DNA of 64,000 nt, taken from contig NC_066845.1 in assembly GCF_001640805.2 (NCBI RefSeq), positions 18,850,307 to 18,914,306 on the forward strand, in the 5' to 3' direction. The first letter of the stretch is position 1. Each line of letters opens with the position of its first letter. This DNA is from Lates calcarifer (taxonomy: Eukaryota > Chordata > Actinopteri > Centropomidae). Under the pieces are notes generated by a model. That model did no database searches, was not told the DNA's origin, and was given only the letters and a program-made list of their open reading frames with translations. The translations under genes and the position numbers were made by a program. Positions 48,000-58,719 of the stretch are shown piece by piece.

Positions 48000-48560
48000 G
48001 TACATTTTTTTGTATAGCACCAGTTTGTACAACTGCAGGTAAAACTGCTTCACAAGATAATAAAACAACAAAACTAGCAGAGCATACAAGGAATAGAACA
48101 AATGAAAAAGAGAAGGAAATGAGAGAAGCACACCACAAGTACTAAAAACATCAGAGGTTAGAAATACAGTACATAGGGGCAGTAATTAAGACAAATAAAT
48201 GGATTTATGAGAATGCTAAAGTGGATGAAAGTTCTTGAGGCTGTTTTTTAATTAACACAGTATAGGTTTGACTCTTAGATCAGCTGTCTCATGCTTTTAG
48301 ATGGCTTCATGCTGAATACAATTTCACCAGATTTGGTGAACTCCAGGGATATGAAAGAGGCACAGAGGGTCCCTGGAGAGATCTGCTTGGTTTGTAAATT
48401 GAGAGCATGTCTGATATACATTGTTGGGCCTGTCCATTAAGAGCTTCATACCTGGAGAAGGATCTGAGGAACTGGAACTGAGTTTTAAAAGTAGCAGCAA
48501 ATGATTCTCAGGACAAGAGAGATGTGTTCTGATTCTTTTTTGACTCTTAATGTCAATTCA
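48000..48560. mobile_element. degenerate dispersed fish repeat
   Basis: TTTTTTTGTATAGCACCAGT and CTGCTTCACAAGATAATAAA resemble the 'tatagcgcc...gctttacaa' region of a ubiquitous fish LINE-associated 3' sequence. AAGAGCTTCATACCTGGAGA further on matches the same family's later part. No reverse-transcriptase coding remains. A relative lies at 58.7-59.24 kb. Confidence 0.35.
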
Positions 48561-48599
48561 AGGCAATCTATCCAAATTAATTTGACATATCTTACTCCA

Positions 48600-50500
48600 G
48601 ACCAAATTACTGGACCAACTCACTGAAACACATTTCCATCCTTGGATCTATACTGTAATTGTGGCTAAAAATCCCTGGTTCCAACAGTCTTGGTAAAAAG
48701 GATTAAATTCTAGCTTAATGGAACTAGATTTTAGTGATTGAACTCTATTCTGAAAATAATGGACTGTCAAATTATTCAGGGCCTTTATCTGATTCTGACA
48801 AAATGCATGGCTCAAGCATTGTATTAAGTAGGAATAAGTAAGTGTGTAAAATGACTGAATAAATTATACTGCCAGGTAGCATAGTGGATCACTGGTGTGT
48901 AACTACAATACATAGCTTTAAATTAGTTGTAGTATAAAGCTAAGTTGAAGAAAAACAAATTAAATCTTTCATTTACCGGAGTAAGCATTACATTTACTTA
49001 TTACGTAAATATATGTTAATTCTGGATGGAGTCTGAGTACTGAGCTGGTTGGGTGTCAGCATTAGCGTGAGGAGCTGGAAACAGCACAGTACAGGTGCAG
49101 CTAATTGGGCTAATAACAAGCATACTTATTAGTGACCGGCTTCTGAGCAAGAGATCAAGAGCAGTCATTTTAGGATTACTTGACTGGATGCTGTGAACCA
49201 GAAGAGAGTTGCCACTTGAACTTTAAAACAATAGAGGGAGGCACGGTCCTGGATGAGTACCGGATAAAGAAGAGAACTGAATGTAGCCTTCTTGATTGAA
49301 CTTAACAAGCTTCATTAAAAGGCTTGAAAAAGACTGAATACCTGTGAAAATTAAAGAATTTAGAATTATTGCTGGTTAATCAACACAAATAGTTTTATGA
49401 TCCAAAATGACTGCTGCCTGTCTTGCAACATTTGTCAGGGTCATCACAATCAATTGACAATAACAGTTTGGATGGGTGGATGGAGAAATTCGATTGCAAT
49501 GATATGACAGGACACTAACAATGAGGGTGCACTTAGATTAATGAAAGAAAATGAATGGCTAAATGTCAAACTGATTGAAAACATGAAGTGTTTAGGTTGT
49601 CTTAGTGCACTGATTGTGCAGAATTTGATTTATCTGATTTAGGAATAAATTCAAATGTAGTTAAAATATGCTACAGCGAATTGTATGGTCTGAGATCATC
49701 TACAGCCACAACAACATAAAATAAAAAGAAGCATATGAGGAGTTTGTACATTTTCAGATTCTTTAATTGTCAAATGTGAAAGCTTAATTGGAACCAACAA
49801 GCCCTAGCTAAAGATAAAACAGAAAAAATACATAAAATACAGCAGAAAAAGAGGGAGACAAAAATGACAGCTCTCCTCTACAGAGCTTCCTGGTAAGGAA
49901 TTTTGAAGGTAAGATTTAAGATTGAAAAACAGTGGTTTTAAATGATTAACTGAGTGACTGAATATTAACAGCAGAACCACTATCAGTCTGGATTTAATCT
50001 GGCAATTAATAAAAGGAGCTACGGACAACACAAATAGCTCACAGTACAGTGCTGCCACTCAGCTTTATATGCCCCCAGCTGATTTGTGTTTGTTGGTCCT
50101 CAGCTACACCAGCCTATAGCACAAGGAAGGAGGAAGACCTTAACCTGAGGTCCACAGAACCTGAATACTGTACTGTACTGCCCACCTGGGCTACTTTTCA
50201 TTTGATAATTTCGGAGGTTTCCACCAAAACAAAGTTAAGTTGTACTCCAATAAATTTCTCTAATTAAATTGACATGCAATGACTAATGACCATCAAAACC
50301 AAAAGTCATAAAGTTAAAATGAAATACTTGGCTACATTTATAACCAATGGGACTTGGCACTGATCGGCCACCCTCTGTCATTTAATTCTAGCAACACATT
50401 AACAGTCACACACTCATTAATGGGGGGTGGTAATTGCAGTGATTATTTTTGGGATGATGTTGTTTGGAGTAGTTGGATTCAGTAACTGTGCAAAGCAATG
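48600..50500. other. unique AT-rich sequence
   Basis: No gene or recognisable repeat. The segment 49.03-49.22 kb is somewhat GC-richer and repeat-free and might be conserved. The 84-codon minus frame at 49804-50058 is hydrophobic but lacks splice signals and I do not trust it. Confidence 0.45.
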
Positions 50501-50841
50501 GCTTTTTGTGGTGTCTGCTGGTTGCTAGCTGCAAATGCTTTTAGTTGTATGCGGTGGTGTATGTCCTGTTGTGTTTTTGTTAGCAGGTTTACAGGTATCA
50601 CAGGGTGATGTCTTAATAATGTTACCCTGTACAAGGTAATGTATCTGTGTCATGCTCATGTTAGCTGGTTGCTAAATGGGCAAGCTGGTTGCTACAGTTG
50701 CAGTAGGTGATTTTGACTGGTGACATTTCTGCATATGTACACTTGTGAGTTGAAAGCAACCTCAGTCACTCTTAAAGGACGATCAAGGAACATGCAGCCC
50801 CTCTCATTCATTTCTCTTTCTGATTATCTCACAGATAGGCA

Positions 50842-50866
50842 CACACATACACACACACACACACAA
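50842..50866. repeat. short (CA)n repeat
   Basis: CACACATACACACACACACACACA with one interruption. Confidence 0.85.
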
Positions 50867-51029
50867 ACACAGATCCTCGTCTCACCTGCCCACGCATTTG
50901 GCCCTGTAGATCTTCCACCAGTGTTGTTGTCAGTCTCCTCACACCCCAATGCTGGCGAGATAAAAGCCCCCTGCCCACGTGGACTGAAAAAAGGCCAGCA
51001 CAGGTTTCATAATTGGAGAGAATGAGGGG

Positions 51030-51200
51030 GAGAGGAGGATGTAATGCAATCAGACTCAGAGAAGAATGAGACCTTAATTAGACATTCTTCGCGTTCTATG
51101 TATAGAAGGCTTTCCTTCGAGCTCCTCTCCCCTCTCGCCTGGAAAGCTACAGTATCAGTGAATTCTAATTAGAGAGCACTTGATGAGAGTATGTGCTTAC
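51030..51200. promoter_or_regulatory. candidate conserved non-coding element
   Basis: Repeat-free block with CCTTAATTAGAC and TTCTAATTAGAGAGCACTT (homeodomain-type cores) and CpG-bearing TTCTTCGCGTTC. It adjoins the exon-like block at 51201-51303. Confidence 0.3.
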
Positions 51201-51303
51201 TGTGGCCTAGATAGACCGACTTCATCGGCATGAAGCTCTGTGCTCCGGTGTGGTTGGTCCCCGGCTGTGCCATCAGATGAGAGCTCCAGTCTCTGAGGGG
51301 GTT
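51201..51303 (-). other. candidate exon, unknown gene
   Basis: On the minus strand a strong acceptor (CTCCTCCCGTTTTTCCAG) opens a 103-bp GC-rich segment that ends at a good donor (CCACA then GTAAGCAC). Two of three frames stay open: one begins NPLRDWSSHLMAQPGTNHTG, the other is the tail of a 226-codon frame (51197-51877) whose middle is CA-repeat junk. I recognise neither. With 103 bp it would shift reading phase, and dual open frames suggest a conserved non-coding or untranslated exon as the alternative. Confidence 0.25.
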
Positions 51304-51429
51304 CTGGAAAAACGGGAGGAGGAGGGAGACACGAGGGTGAGGTACATGGAGAGATAACAAGACTGGGCATCGCCAGGGGTGGCAACACAGGGGAGGGGGA
51401 GGCTAGATCTGAGAGGTACATTAGTGAGG

Positions 51430-51520
51430 CTGTGTGTGTTTGAAGTGGGTATGTGTGTGTTTGTGAAAAAGGTGATGTGTATATAGCTATGTAGAGGTGT
51501 GTGTGTGTGTGAGAGAGATT
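51430..51520. repeat. GT-rich imperfect simple repeat
   Basis: Repeated GTGTGTGT clusters with AG-rich interruptions. They encode the histidine/threonine-rich part of the 226-codon minus frame. Confidence 0.8.
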
Positions 51521-51908
51521 GTGTGAGTGGGTACAGAGTAGGAGATAGTGAGTATACCTTCTCAAAGAATCGTCAACCTCAGCCATACACTGGCTCTTGG
51601 CTTTTCTGGCCAGGCCTTTTATTCGTCCCTTACTCAATGCATCCACATTGAGATATTTAAGTATGACAATTTGTCTTTCTCCATTTGGCCCTCTGTCCAA
51701 ATTACAGCTGCATTCTGACCGGTGTTTAAAAAATACCAACTCACTCCTTTGATGGAGTAGAGGTGCCAACACAAAAGGCTCTGGCAAAAAGGATTGTCCC
51801 AGGATTGTCTGGCAATAAACTTGAACCTCAGCTTTTGTGGCAACACAATGTAATGACATTTTTGGCAAAGCAAGCACACACTCCTGGTAAATATCCTGAA
51901 TGTAATAT

Positions 51909-51911
<3 letters not shown>

Positions 51912-51944
<33 letters not shown>
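51912..51944. repeat. (CA)16 microsatellite
   Basis: Uninterrupted CA units, flanked by TTTT and CCAGCATG. Confidence 0.95.
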
Positions 51945-51945
<1 letters not shown>

Positions 51946-52499
51946 AGCATGCAGTAACAATTAAGTAAGTAAAAATTTGAATAAAGTCTCTGTTGCAGGG
52001 CTGATGCGACGCTCAGGAGTGGAGAGGTCCATAACTATTTGTCCATTCTACTCAAAGAGTAACAAAATAAAAGTGTGGTACCTTGATTATGACAGTGAAA
52101 GTCACACTATGGCTGGAGTTTGTTTTTTGCCTGCCAAACATGTATGAAAAAGAGCAGATTTGGATTCATACAGTGATACAAAAGTACCTATAAATGCTAT
52201 TGCAGATTCAGGTCATTGTCACACAAACATGGCATTTTCAGATTAAGCTTCATATGGACATAGTATAAGGACGGAATGGAGGTGAAGAGGTTGGAGGGGT
52301 TGAACCACGAAATGTTCTCAGTGCTGTTAAGTCATTTAGCAGCAGAGGCTACAAGCTATTATGCCTGAGCTTTAGCCATGACAATAATAATGATTATGAG
52401 ACGGCTAGAGCTGAAGAATCGAAGTGCCCATTTAGCAGATGAGCTTCCAAACGACCTCCTGAAAAAAGAAATGGCACCTGGCCAACCAACATGTCAGCA

Positions 52500-52541
52500 C
52501 TCTCTCTCTCCTCTCACCCTCTCTCTCTCTCTCTCTGTCTC
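52500..52541. repeat. CT-rich microsatellite
   Basis: CTCTCTCTC, a short CCTCTCACC break, then CTCTCTCTCTCTCTCTC. Confidence 0.9.
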
Positions 52542-52641
52542 ATGTCTTTCTTGCTGTTTCTCTCACCCTCTCTGTCGCACATTCAGTGTCAAGCTTTCTC
52601 AGTGTCACTTTTGAAAAGTGGTAGACCCATGAAATGACATG

Positions 52642-52672
52642 CACACACACACACACACACACACACACACCA
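52642..52672. repeat. (CA)15 microsatellite
   Basis: Uninterrupted CA units; looser CA-rich text continues to about 52.93 kb and accounts for the threonine/histidine-rich frame at 52639-52971. Confidence 0.95.
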
Positions 52673-54101
52673 TATTCTTTACACTACAGCACTCACAAGA
52701 AAGGATTTTTTTCTCACTCAGTCACACACACACAAACACACACGTCTTGCTCAACACACATTCACACAATCCCTTTATAGAGTGCGTATGTACATATGAA
52801 GAGACACAATCTTCTCGTCCATTCCCACTTCAGAGGACACACAGACCCTCTGATTTCACCAAGAAAGATAAAAAAAAACTCTCACACTCACATAACCCCC
52901 TTACTCACACAAAAACACACACATACCCCTCTCCCTGGTGTAAAACCACACTGTGTTGCTTCATCTTGTGATGTGGCTACAGAGGAGCTGTATCACACTA
53001 ACTACCCCCTGCAGTGACAGAGCGATAGAGAGAGGAAAAAAGAAGGGGAGAAGGAGTAAATTAGGGGTGGGGGAGACAAACAAAAAAGGTGTGAGATGTC
53101 TGTGTGCCCTACATAGATTTATAACAGAGAGAGAAAAAGGGTAGGAGGGAGGAGCTGAAGTTAAAGTTTAACGGAAAATTGAAACGGGAGCATTTGCATC
53201 CAGCATTACATATTACAAATTCACTGAATGACTATGTTTAAAGTGAAAGCTGTCACTTGTATTTATTTATCATTATTATATCGTTATTATTAAAAACTCA
53301 ATTTTAGCATATATTGTGTGTTCTGACAATATTGTAAAACATACAGACTGGTGACAAATTGAAGGAAAAACCTGAATAAATGAGTTGTGAAACATAACGA
53401 ATGCAGATGCTTCCACACAGCTGCACTGCATGGTACACTGAAGGAATTAGTATCCAAACATGCACTGTGACATGTATACATGTATAAAAATTCTGAGCAG
53501 TCCCAGCTGATTCTGGCATTAGGAAAAGATCTAAGTGAGTTTGAGAGAGGGTTCATTGCTAGGGCACCAAAGGCAGGAGACTGCTGAACTGGCCAGTGTT
53601 TCAACAGAAACAGTGATTGTGTCAGGCCGAGACTAAAAGGCAGGACTCAGACGCAGAGATGACGTAAATAAAACAGACTTTATTTACAACTAAGGTTCTC
53701 TCACTGAGTGACAAAGAAACAGAGGCTATAAAATTATCCTAGGGCAGATAAAACAAAAACAAGAAGTCACTCTCAAGAGGAGGAAAAAAACAAATGAACG
53801 GAGGCTAATAAAGTTAGAACAAATCAAAATCACTCACAGAGGAGGCAAACAAAAGGCTATGAAAAGATTTAACAAAAAACGCTCCAACAGGAGGAAAACC
53901 AGAAAAGCTCTAAATAAAACTCTCTCCTAAAAAACGGAGGACCTAAGATAGCTATGAACATAAACGAGTAAAACAAAATCACTCCAAAAGGAGGAAAACA
54001 AACAACTAGGAAAGTACTCTAAGGCTAAGGCGAGAAACTAAGATATCAAAATTTACAAACAAAAAATCACTCTTACAGAGGAACAATGGCTTACTGGAGG
54101 C

Positions 54102-54212
54102 AAGGCTGTAAGGCTGTAAGGCTGTAAGGCTGTAAGGCTGTAAGGCTGTAAGGCTGTAAGGCTGTAAGGCTGTAAGGCTGTAAGGCTGTAAGGCTGTAAG
54201 GCTGTAAGGCTG
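54102..54212. repeat. octamer minisatellite, about 14 copies
   Basis: AAGGCTGT repeated nearly 14 times with no substitutions, inside the LTR downstream of its TATA-like box. On the minus strand the unit reads ACAGCCTT; because 8 is not a multiple of 3 it encodes an 8-residue period (LTALQPYS), which explains two repetitive frames of 86 and 99 codons. Perfect copies imply recent expansion or homogenisation. Confidence 0.97.
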
Positions 54213-54270
54213 GAGGTGAGTCGGTTGAACGGACGAAGACACTCTGGCAAAAGACACAGGAGACACAGAC

Positions 54271-54279
54271 TATTTAAAC
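54271..54279 (-). promoter_or_regulatory. TATA-like box of the LTR
   Basis: Minus-strand GTTTAAATAGTC lies about 175 bp inside the LTR's 5' end. It is the likely core promoter of the retroelement's U3 region. Confidence 0.5.
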
Positions 54280-55419
54280 ACGCAGAGGTAATGGGAAACA
54301 GGTGGAGACAATGAGTAATCAGGACACACAGGTGACACATGAGGAAGGGCAAGTGCTCTGAAACGAGAGGACAGTGAATCCTTCAAAATAAAACAGGAAA
54401 TGACAAGACCAAAATCCCAAGACAAGACAAACCTCACCGCTGTGTGACAGATTGAAGTGACATCTGCATTTAGATCTATGAGAATACATTAGTAAAAAGG
54501 GTTGGGAATTGTGGTTGACAACTCACATTTAATGACTTTGACTCCTGCATTAGTGTGAAATGTCAGGAAAAACAGAAGAGCAGCTCTTCCTCGGGTGACC
54601 AAGAATGTCAACAGTTGGTCAAAGATTTCATAGAGAGGGATATTGCAGCAGTGGTCCAGAAATCATAGGCATTGGTCTGCAGAGATGTGGAAGTAGTCAG
54701 TAGTAAAGTGATGTGGTCAGATGAGTCAACCTTCACCATGTTCTCATGGTGGACGAATGCACGTGTGGAGCACATTAGGAGAACAATACAGGCCTGACTG
54801 CTTGACCACTACACTGATGTGAACTGGTGGCTCTATTATGCTGTGGGAATTTTGATATTTTGCTGGCATAGTTCAGGTCCACTTGTCCTTCTAGAGGGAA
54901 AGGTCACTGCAAATTAATACAAAGTGACCAAACCTAAGTTCAATTGAACACCTATGGCAGATTTTGGACCAACATGTGAGGCAGCACTCTCCACCACTGT
55001 CATGAAGACCTAATGACGGAATACCTTTCTGTGTTCATTTTTCCTGATGACTGTATGCAATGCACTTCAAAACACTTCTTGACATTTGAAGATTGTCATT
55101 TTGTATAACGACTATGGCATATTTTCTGATTTTCTGACTTTCTGAAAAAATACAGAGGGGGTAAATGTGTACTAAATGTGAAAATGACAGAAAAGAAAAA
55201 TGATGGCTAAGAATGGTGAAAATGATAACTGTCCACGGAAACATGAGAGAAAGATACAAAGATTAAGAGAGATGTGGAGACAAGTCGTGGGCGAAAATGT
55301 GACAGGATAAAAGGGGGCACATAACATAGACATAAATTACACTATAGGTGGAGAACTGCATGTGAACTGTGCTTGAACATGAGAGAGAGGGAACAGGAAA
55401 GTGAGGCAGAGCAGACCCG

Positions 55420-55620
55420 AGCGGGGTGATAAATGATTCGAGTGCTGCATGGGACGCTCTTGCCTCTTCATCTTACGTACCTGACCTTGGGCTTATGAGC
55501 TGTAATAAAACGTGGCCAAGCACTCCTGAAATTGGTCCACTCGCCGTAATGCTCGGCAGCCTTCTGCTGCATTAGCATACAGCTTTTATAGAGTACAGTA
55601 CATCCAACACATACAAATAC
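55420..55620. promoter_or_regulatory. candidate conserved non-coding element
   Basis: Repeat-free, CpG-bearing block (ATTCGAGTGC, CATCTTACGTACCTGACCTT, CACTCGCCGTAATGCTCGGC) with GCATTAGCATAC, a POU-type core, and TGACCTTGG, a nuclear-receptor half-site type. No frame is open. It stands out from AT- and GA-rich flanks. Confidence 0.35.
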
Positions 55621-55639
55621 TGTGCCACCGGCCCTGTGA

Positions 55640-55960
55640 GGGAGATGATGAGGGTGATGACGGGGATGATGAAGACAAGAAACGTAGCCAGGGGTCGATG
55701 GTGGTGATGGGAGATGAAGAGACAGGGAGAACGAAAAGAAAATGTAAGAGGAATGGTTAAGTAGAAATGAGAACAGAGTAGTGATTTCTATGATGGCAGG
55801 AGTGGAGGTGATGATAGAGAAGGGGAGGATGAAGTACCGTAATGGAGGAAGAGGGGGTGATAAGGTGAGGGAATAACATGAGACCAGGGCATGGTAGATT
55901 GATAAAGGGGAAAGGGAGAGGAAAAGGAAATATAAAGGTTACATGGGTAGACAATGATAA
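55640..55960. repeat. GA/GAT-rich low-complexity DNA
   Basis: Imperfect GATGAGG- and GGAGAGG-type purine-rich text on the plus strand. Confidence 0.55.
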
Positions 55961-56329
55961 ATGCTGATGATGAAGAGGAGAGAAGGAGAAACTGTAAATG
56001 GTAGTAATAACAATATAGCCAGAGTTTCCAGAGTTGTCTTAATGTACATAAAGTTAACTGTGCTTTGGTTCTGCCTCATCAGTCAACATGAAATTTGAAA
56101 TGTCACCTCTCAGCATAACACGTTCTGTTCCTGCAGTGGTGGCAGCTGTGAGTGGGAAGATGAGGATGAAGAAGACCAAGAGCAAGATTATTCCATCACT
56201 TTTTTTACACCTTTAAATTTCTCTTCTGTGGCCTCTTTACACAGAGCCAGCATCCCCCTCTCCATCATAATCACCCTCTTCTCTTCAGGATGAAGAAAAA
56301 AAAAAATGCCTTCGTCTTATTTTGGGGGG

Positions 56330-56520
56330 CTAATAACAGCGGAACAAACAGCATGTCTCTCTCAGGGCCCTGCTGGTATTATCTTCAGCCATTACTTTAT
56401 TTCTGCGAGGTCTCTGTGCTCTCTCCAGAGGCTCATGTAATGGAGCTGTGGAGCACCAATTCTAGCACAATCCAGATTAATTGGTCTATTTGTTTGGACA
56501 AATAATCAATTAATTCTAGT
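56330..56520. promoter_or_regulatory. candidate conserved non-coding element
   Basis: A dense run of TAAT and FOX-like cores: CAGATTAATTGG, CTATTTGTTTGGACAAATAA (partly palindromic around GTTTGGACAAA) and TCAATTAATTCTAG. It is preceded by balanced, repeat-free sequence. A 71-codon plus frame overlaps but has no domain features. Confidence 0.35.
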
Positions 56521-56634
56521 GTAGGTAAAATGAGAAAAAAAGAAAAGGAAAAAGAGACAAGGAATAAATACCTAAAAGAATAAATATGTTGTAAGTAAAA
56601 TGTTAATAATGAACATTATTTTATTTTATTATTA

Positions 56635-57125
56635 TTTGGTCCAGACAACTATTGGATGATTACCATGAAATTGTCTACAGATGTGTATATTTCCAAGAGG
56701 ATCAGACCTAATTATTTTGGTTATTGACTCACTTTTCCATCAGGTTTGTGTGTTTTCACTTATCTTATGAAATATCCCTGAAGATAAAGATGAAGAATCC
56801 TGATGACCTTGTTGATCCTGTGACTTTTCCCCTAGCACCACTATGAGGTTCAGATTTCTGTTTTTTAGTGAAACTATTGGATAGGTTGCCATACAGTTTT
56901 ATACACATATTCATGTCCTCCATTCCTTATGACCAAATATAAAACTAATGACATTTCCGTCAGTTGTACGTTGTGTTTTGTACCAATTACCATATTGTTA
57001 GAATTCTAAAATGCTAAACTAAGATTGTGAACATGGTAAATATTGTACCTGTTTAACATCAGCATTGCCGCTGTGAGCATTTTAGCATGCCAATGTTAGC
57101 ATTTATCTCTAGGCACTGCTATGCC
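56635..57125 (-). mobile_element. fish interspersed repeat copy
   Basis: Minus-orientation copy: TTTGGTCCAGACAACTATTG, ATTACCATGAAATTGTCTAC, CTTTTCCCCTAGCACCACTA, GAACATGGTAAATATTGTAC and CATTTTAGCATGCCAATGTT in reversed family order. It is followed by a short (CA)n at about 57172-57189. Confidence 0.6.
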
Positions 57126-57647
57126 AAAGTATGAAAGAAGAAATCTACCAAGTTCATTTAACAAAAAAAACACACACACACACACACATAGTTTAAGTCT
57201 CTGAAATGTGGTGGTCTATTGTTAGCAACACTAGCATTGTAATTAAGTTGGTGCCCTTTAACATCACCGTTGTGGAGTAGTATACATACTCTTTTCTGCT
57301 GAACTGTAAATATGCCTTTGTTCTTGTTAAAAAATAACTGGCAAAAAGATCATTTTAGTATTCTGTCGTGATGTTTATTGTATTCAACCCATCTGAACCC
57401 CACTTAATTGCCTTGTTAGCAGAGTGAAGAAGCACAAGATGTCTTAGCAACTGCTTGATTTTACTGATACTTGATTTTACAGAATGCAATAATAATTCAC
57501 ATTCCCCAGAGGATGAACACTTTCCATTTTGGACAATGAACAAGCTTTCCTATGGGGAATTTAATTTCCTGAGACCGCTCTTGGAGTCTTTTAAACATAT
57601 ATCAGACTTATCTGTTTATGTTTTACAGGTTTTTTTATAATGGATGT

Positions 57648-57651
<4 letters not shown>

Positions 57652-57732
<81 letters not shown>
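57652..57732. repeat. (TA)40 microsatellite
   Basis: Eighty-one bases of pure alternating T and A. It is fully self-complementary and could extrude a cruciform. Three overlapping isoleucine/tyrosine-rich frames here are artefacts of the repeat. Confidence 0.98.
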
Positions 57733-57735
<3 letters not shown>

Positions 57736-58486
57736 TGTTGCTTTAGCCCCAGGGCATCTTGCAACCTGCAGCTCCAACTGTGGCCACTTCACCAAAATCA
57801 TTACAAAAGTGGTGCGCTGCCCCTGACATTTTTACACATACACCAAAATGGATTTAACTCCAAAGGATAGTAACATTGCCACATTTTTGTTTGTTCCACC
57901 TTTTTACACAAGACACAAGATTTTATGACTCATACCAAAATACAGTCAAATACAATCAGTAGAACTAATGCAAAGATTCAACAGTAAAAAGAAGGACTGA
58001 AGAATCCTTTGACTAAGGAGCAGTTAGTTTGGTTTAATAATGATCTGGGGTTTTAGCCATAAAACAGCTTTTACACAGCACACATTGTATGTGCTGATCT
58101 GACACCCAGGCTTTTCAAGCTGACTACTGAATGGCATTTCATTTCTATTGCTACTTAATTGTTAAAATCAAAACCTGAAGACAAACACCAAACTAAATAA
58201 ACTGCTATGTAGGCTGTAACTTTAGGAGGATTTTTCAGCTCTAGCAGAAATTTCCACTCTAGTGACTGCCTTCGAGGTTTTGTATAATTCATCAATACTG
58301 TACTGGTTGTGTATGGGAAGCACTGAAGTGATTCCACAATTCACAAATGTGCTCATGTTGTTCATATCATCATTCTCATTAATATGCATTTTGATGGGTT
58401 TTGTTGGATTTTAATGTCCCAAGGCTGCCTAAATGTGGTTCAGAAGCTATTCTGGTTTTTAGAGGACACAACACTTGAATATATAA

Positions 58487-58490
<4 letters not shown>

Positions 58491-58571
<81 letters not shown>

Positions 58572-58590
58572 TGTGTGTGTGTGTGTGTGT
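58491..58590. repeat. compound (TA)39(GT)10 microsatellite
   Basis: Seventy-nine bases of pure TA, a G, then ten GT units. It lies about 760 bp from a tract of almost the same length; their flanks are not related. Confidence 0.98.
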
Positions 58591-58719
58591 AAATGAATAT
58601 CTGGCTTTCAAAGTTTGAAATATACCATGAAGAAATCTAGTGTATAGATTACTGTAGCCTGTATTTTCTTCACAGACTGCCAGCAGCAGTGTGTTGATGT
58701 GGGAGAATAGACATGAAAA

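Larger units (their letters stand above)
53620..54449 (-). mobile_element. solo LTR of a fish retroelement
   Basis: An 830-bp insertion beginning TGTCAGGCC and ending GTGTGACA, that is TG...CA, flanked on both sides by the perfect 5-bp target duplication GATTG (53615-53619 and 54450-54454). This is the signature of a long terminal repeat left after recombination between two LTRs. On the minus strand a TATA-like TTTAAATA (about 54271-54279) is followed about 580 bp later by AAATAAAG (about 53685), a poly(A) signal close to the 3' end. The order U3, TATA, R, poly(A) fixes the orientation. The family resembles Gypsy- or ERV-type fish LTRs; no coding region remains. Confidence 0.88.
53517..55010 (+). 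pseudogene. Tc1-family transposase pseudogene B, interrupted
   Basis: The N-terminal part (about 53517-53585) reads [20 protein letters not shown] then a stop; KDLSEFERG is the start of the paired-like helix-turn-helix that binds the terminal repeats. After the LTR the frame resumes near 54555. The catalytic-core landmark WSDESTF at about 54713 contains the first catalytic aspartate, followed by VWSTLGEQYRPDC, then text equivalent to a LEGK-type strand, and near 54940 [13 protein letters not shown], equivalent to the region around the last catalytic acid. The QDN-type block with the second aspartate is missing. Frameshifts and stops abound; it is inactive. Confidence 0.85.
53342..55055 (+). 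mobile_element. Tc1/mariner transposon relic B, split by an LTR
   Basis: The left end TACAGACTGGTGACAAATTG plus AAGGAAAAACC is a known fish Tc1-type terminus. The right end, GTTCATTTTTCCTGATGACTGTA, gives the matching inverted terminus with a small deletion. Between them lie plus-strand transposase remnants in two parts (before 53614 and after 54455). Without the insert the element is about 0.88 kb, so it had lost internal sequence as well. It is a different family from relic A, judged by its termini. Confidence 0.85.

Noticed and set aside
49804..50058. 84-codon hydrophobic minus-strand frame, possible membrane protein
   Set aside because: Hydrophobicity follows from A-rich plus-strand DNA. 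No signal peptide pattern, stop-transfer charge or splice sites, unlike the segment at 62.75-62.95 kb.
51197..51877. 226-codon minus-strand open frame, the longest in the window
   Set aside because: Its middle is encoded by a GT/CA simple repeat (histidine/threonine/leucine-rich) and it runs across exon-like and repeat DNA alike. Only the 51201-51303 end merits mention, as a splice-bounded block.
54006..54352. Repetitive QPYSLTAL-type frames of 86 and 99 codons
   Set aside because: They are translations of the AAGGCTGT octamer array inside the LTR, not a repeat protein.
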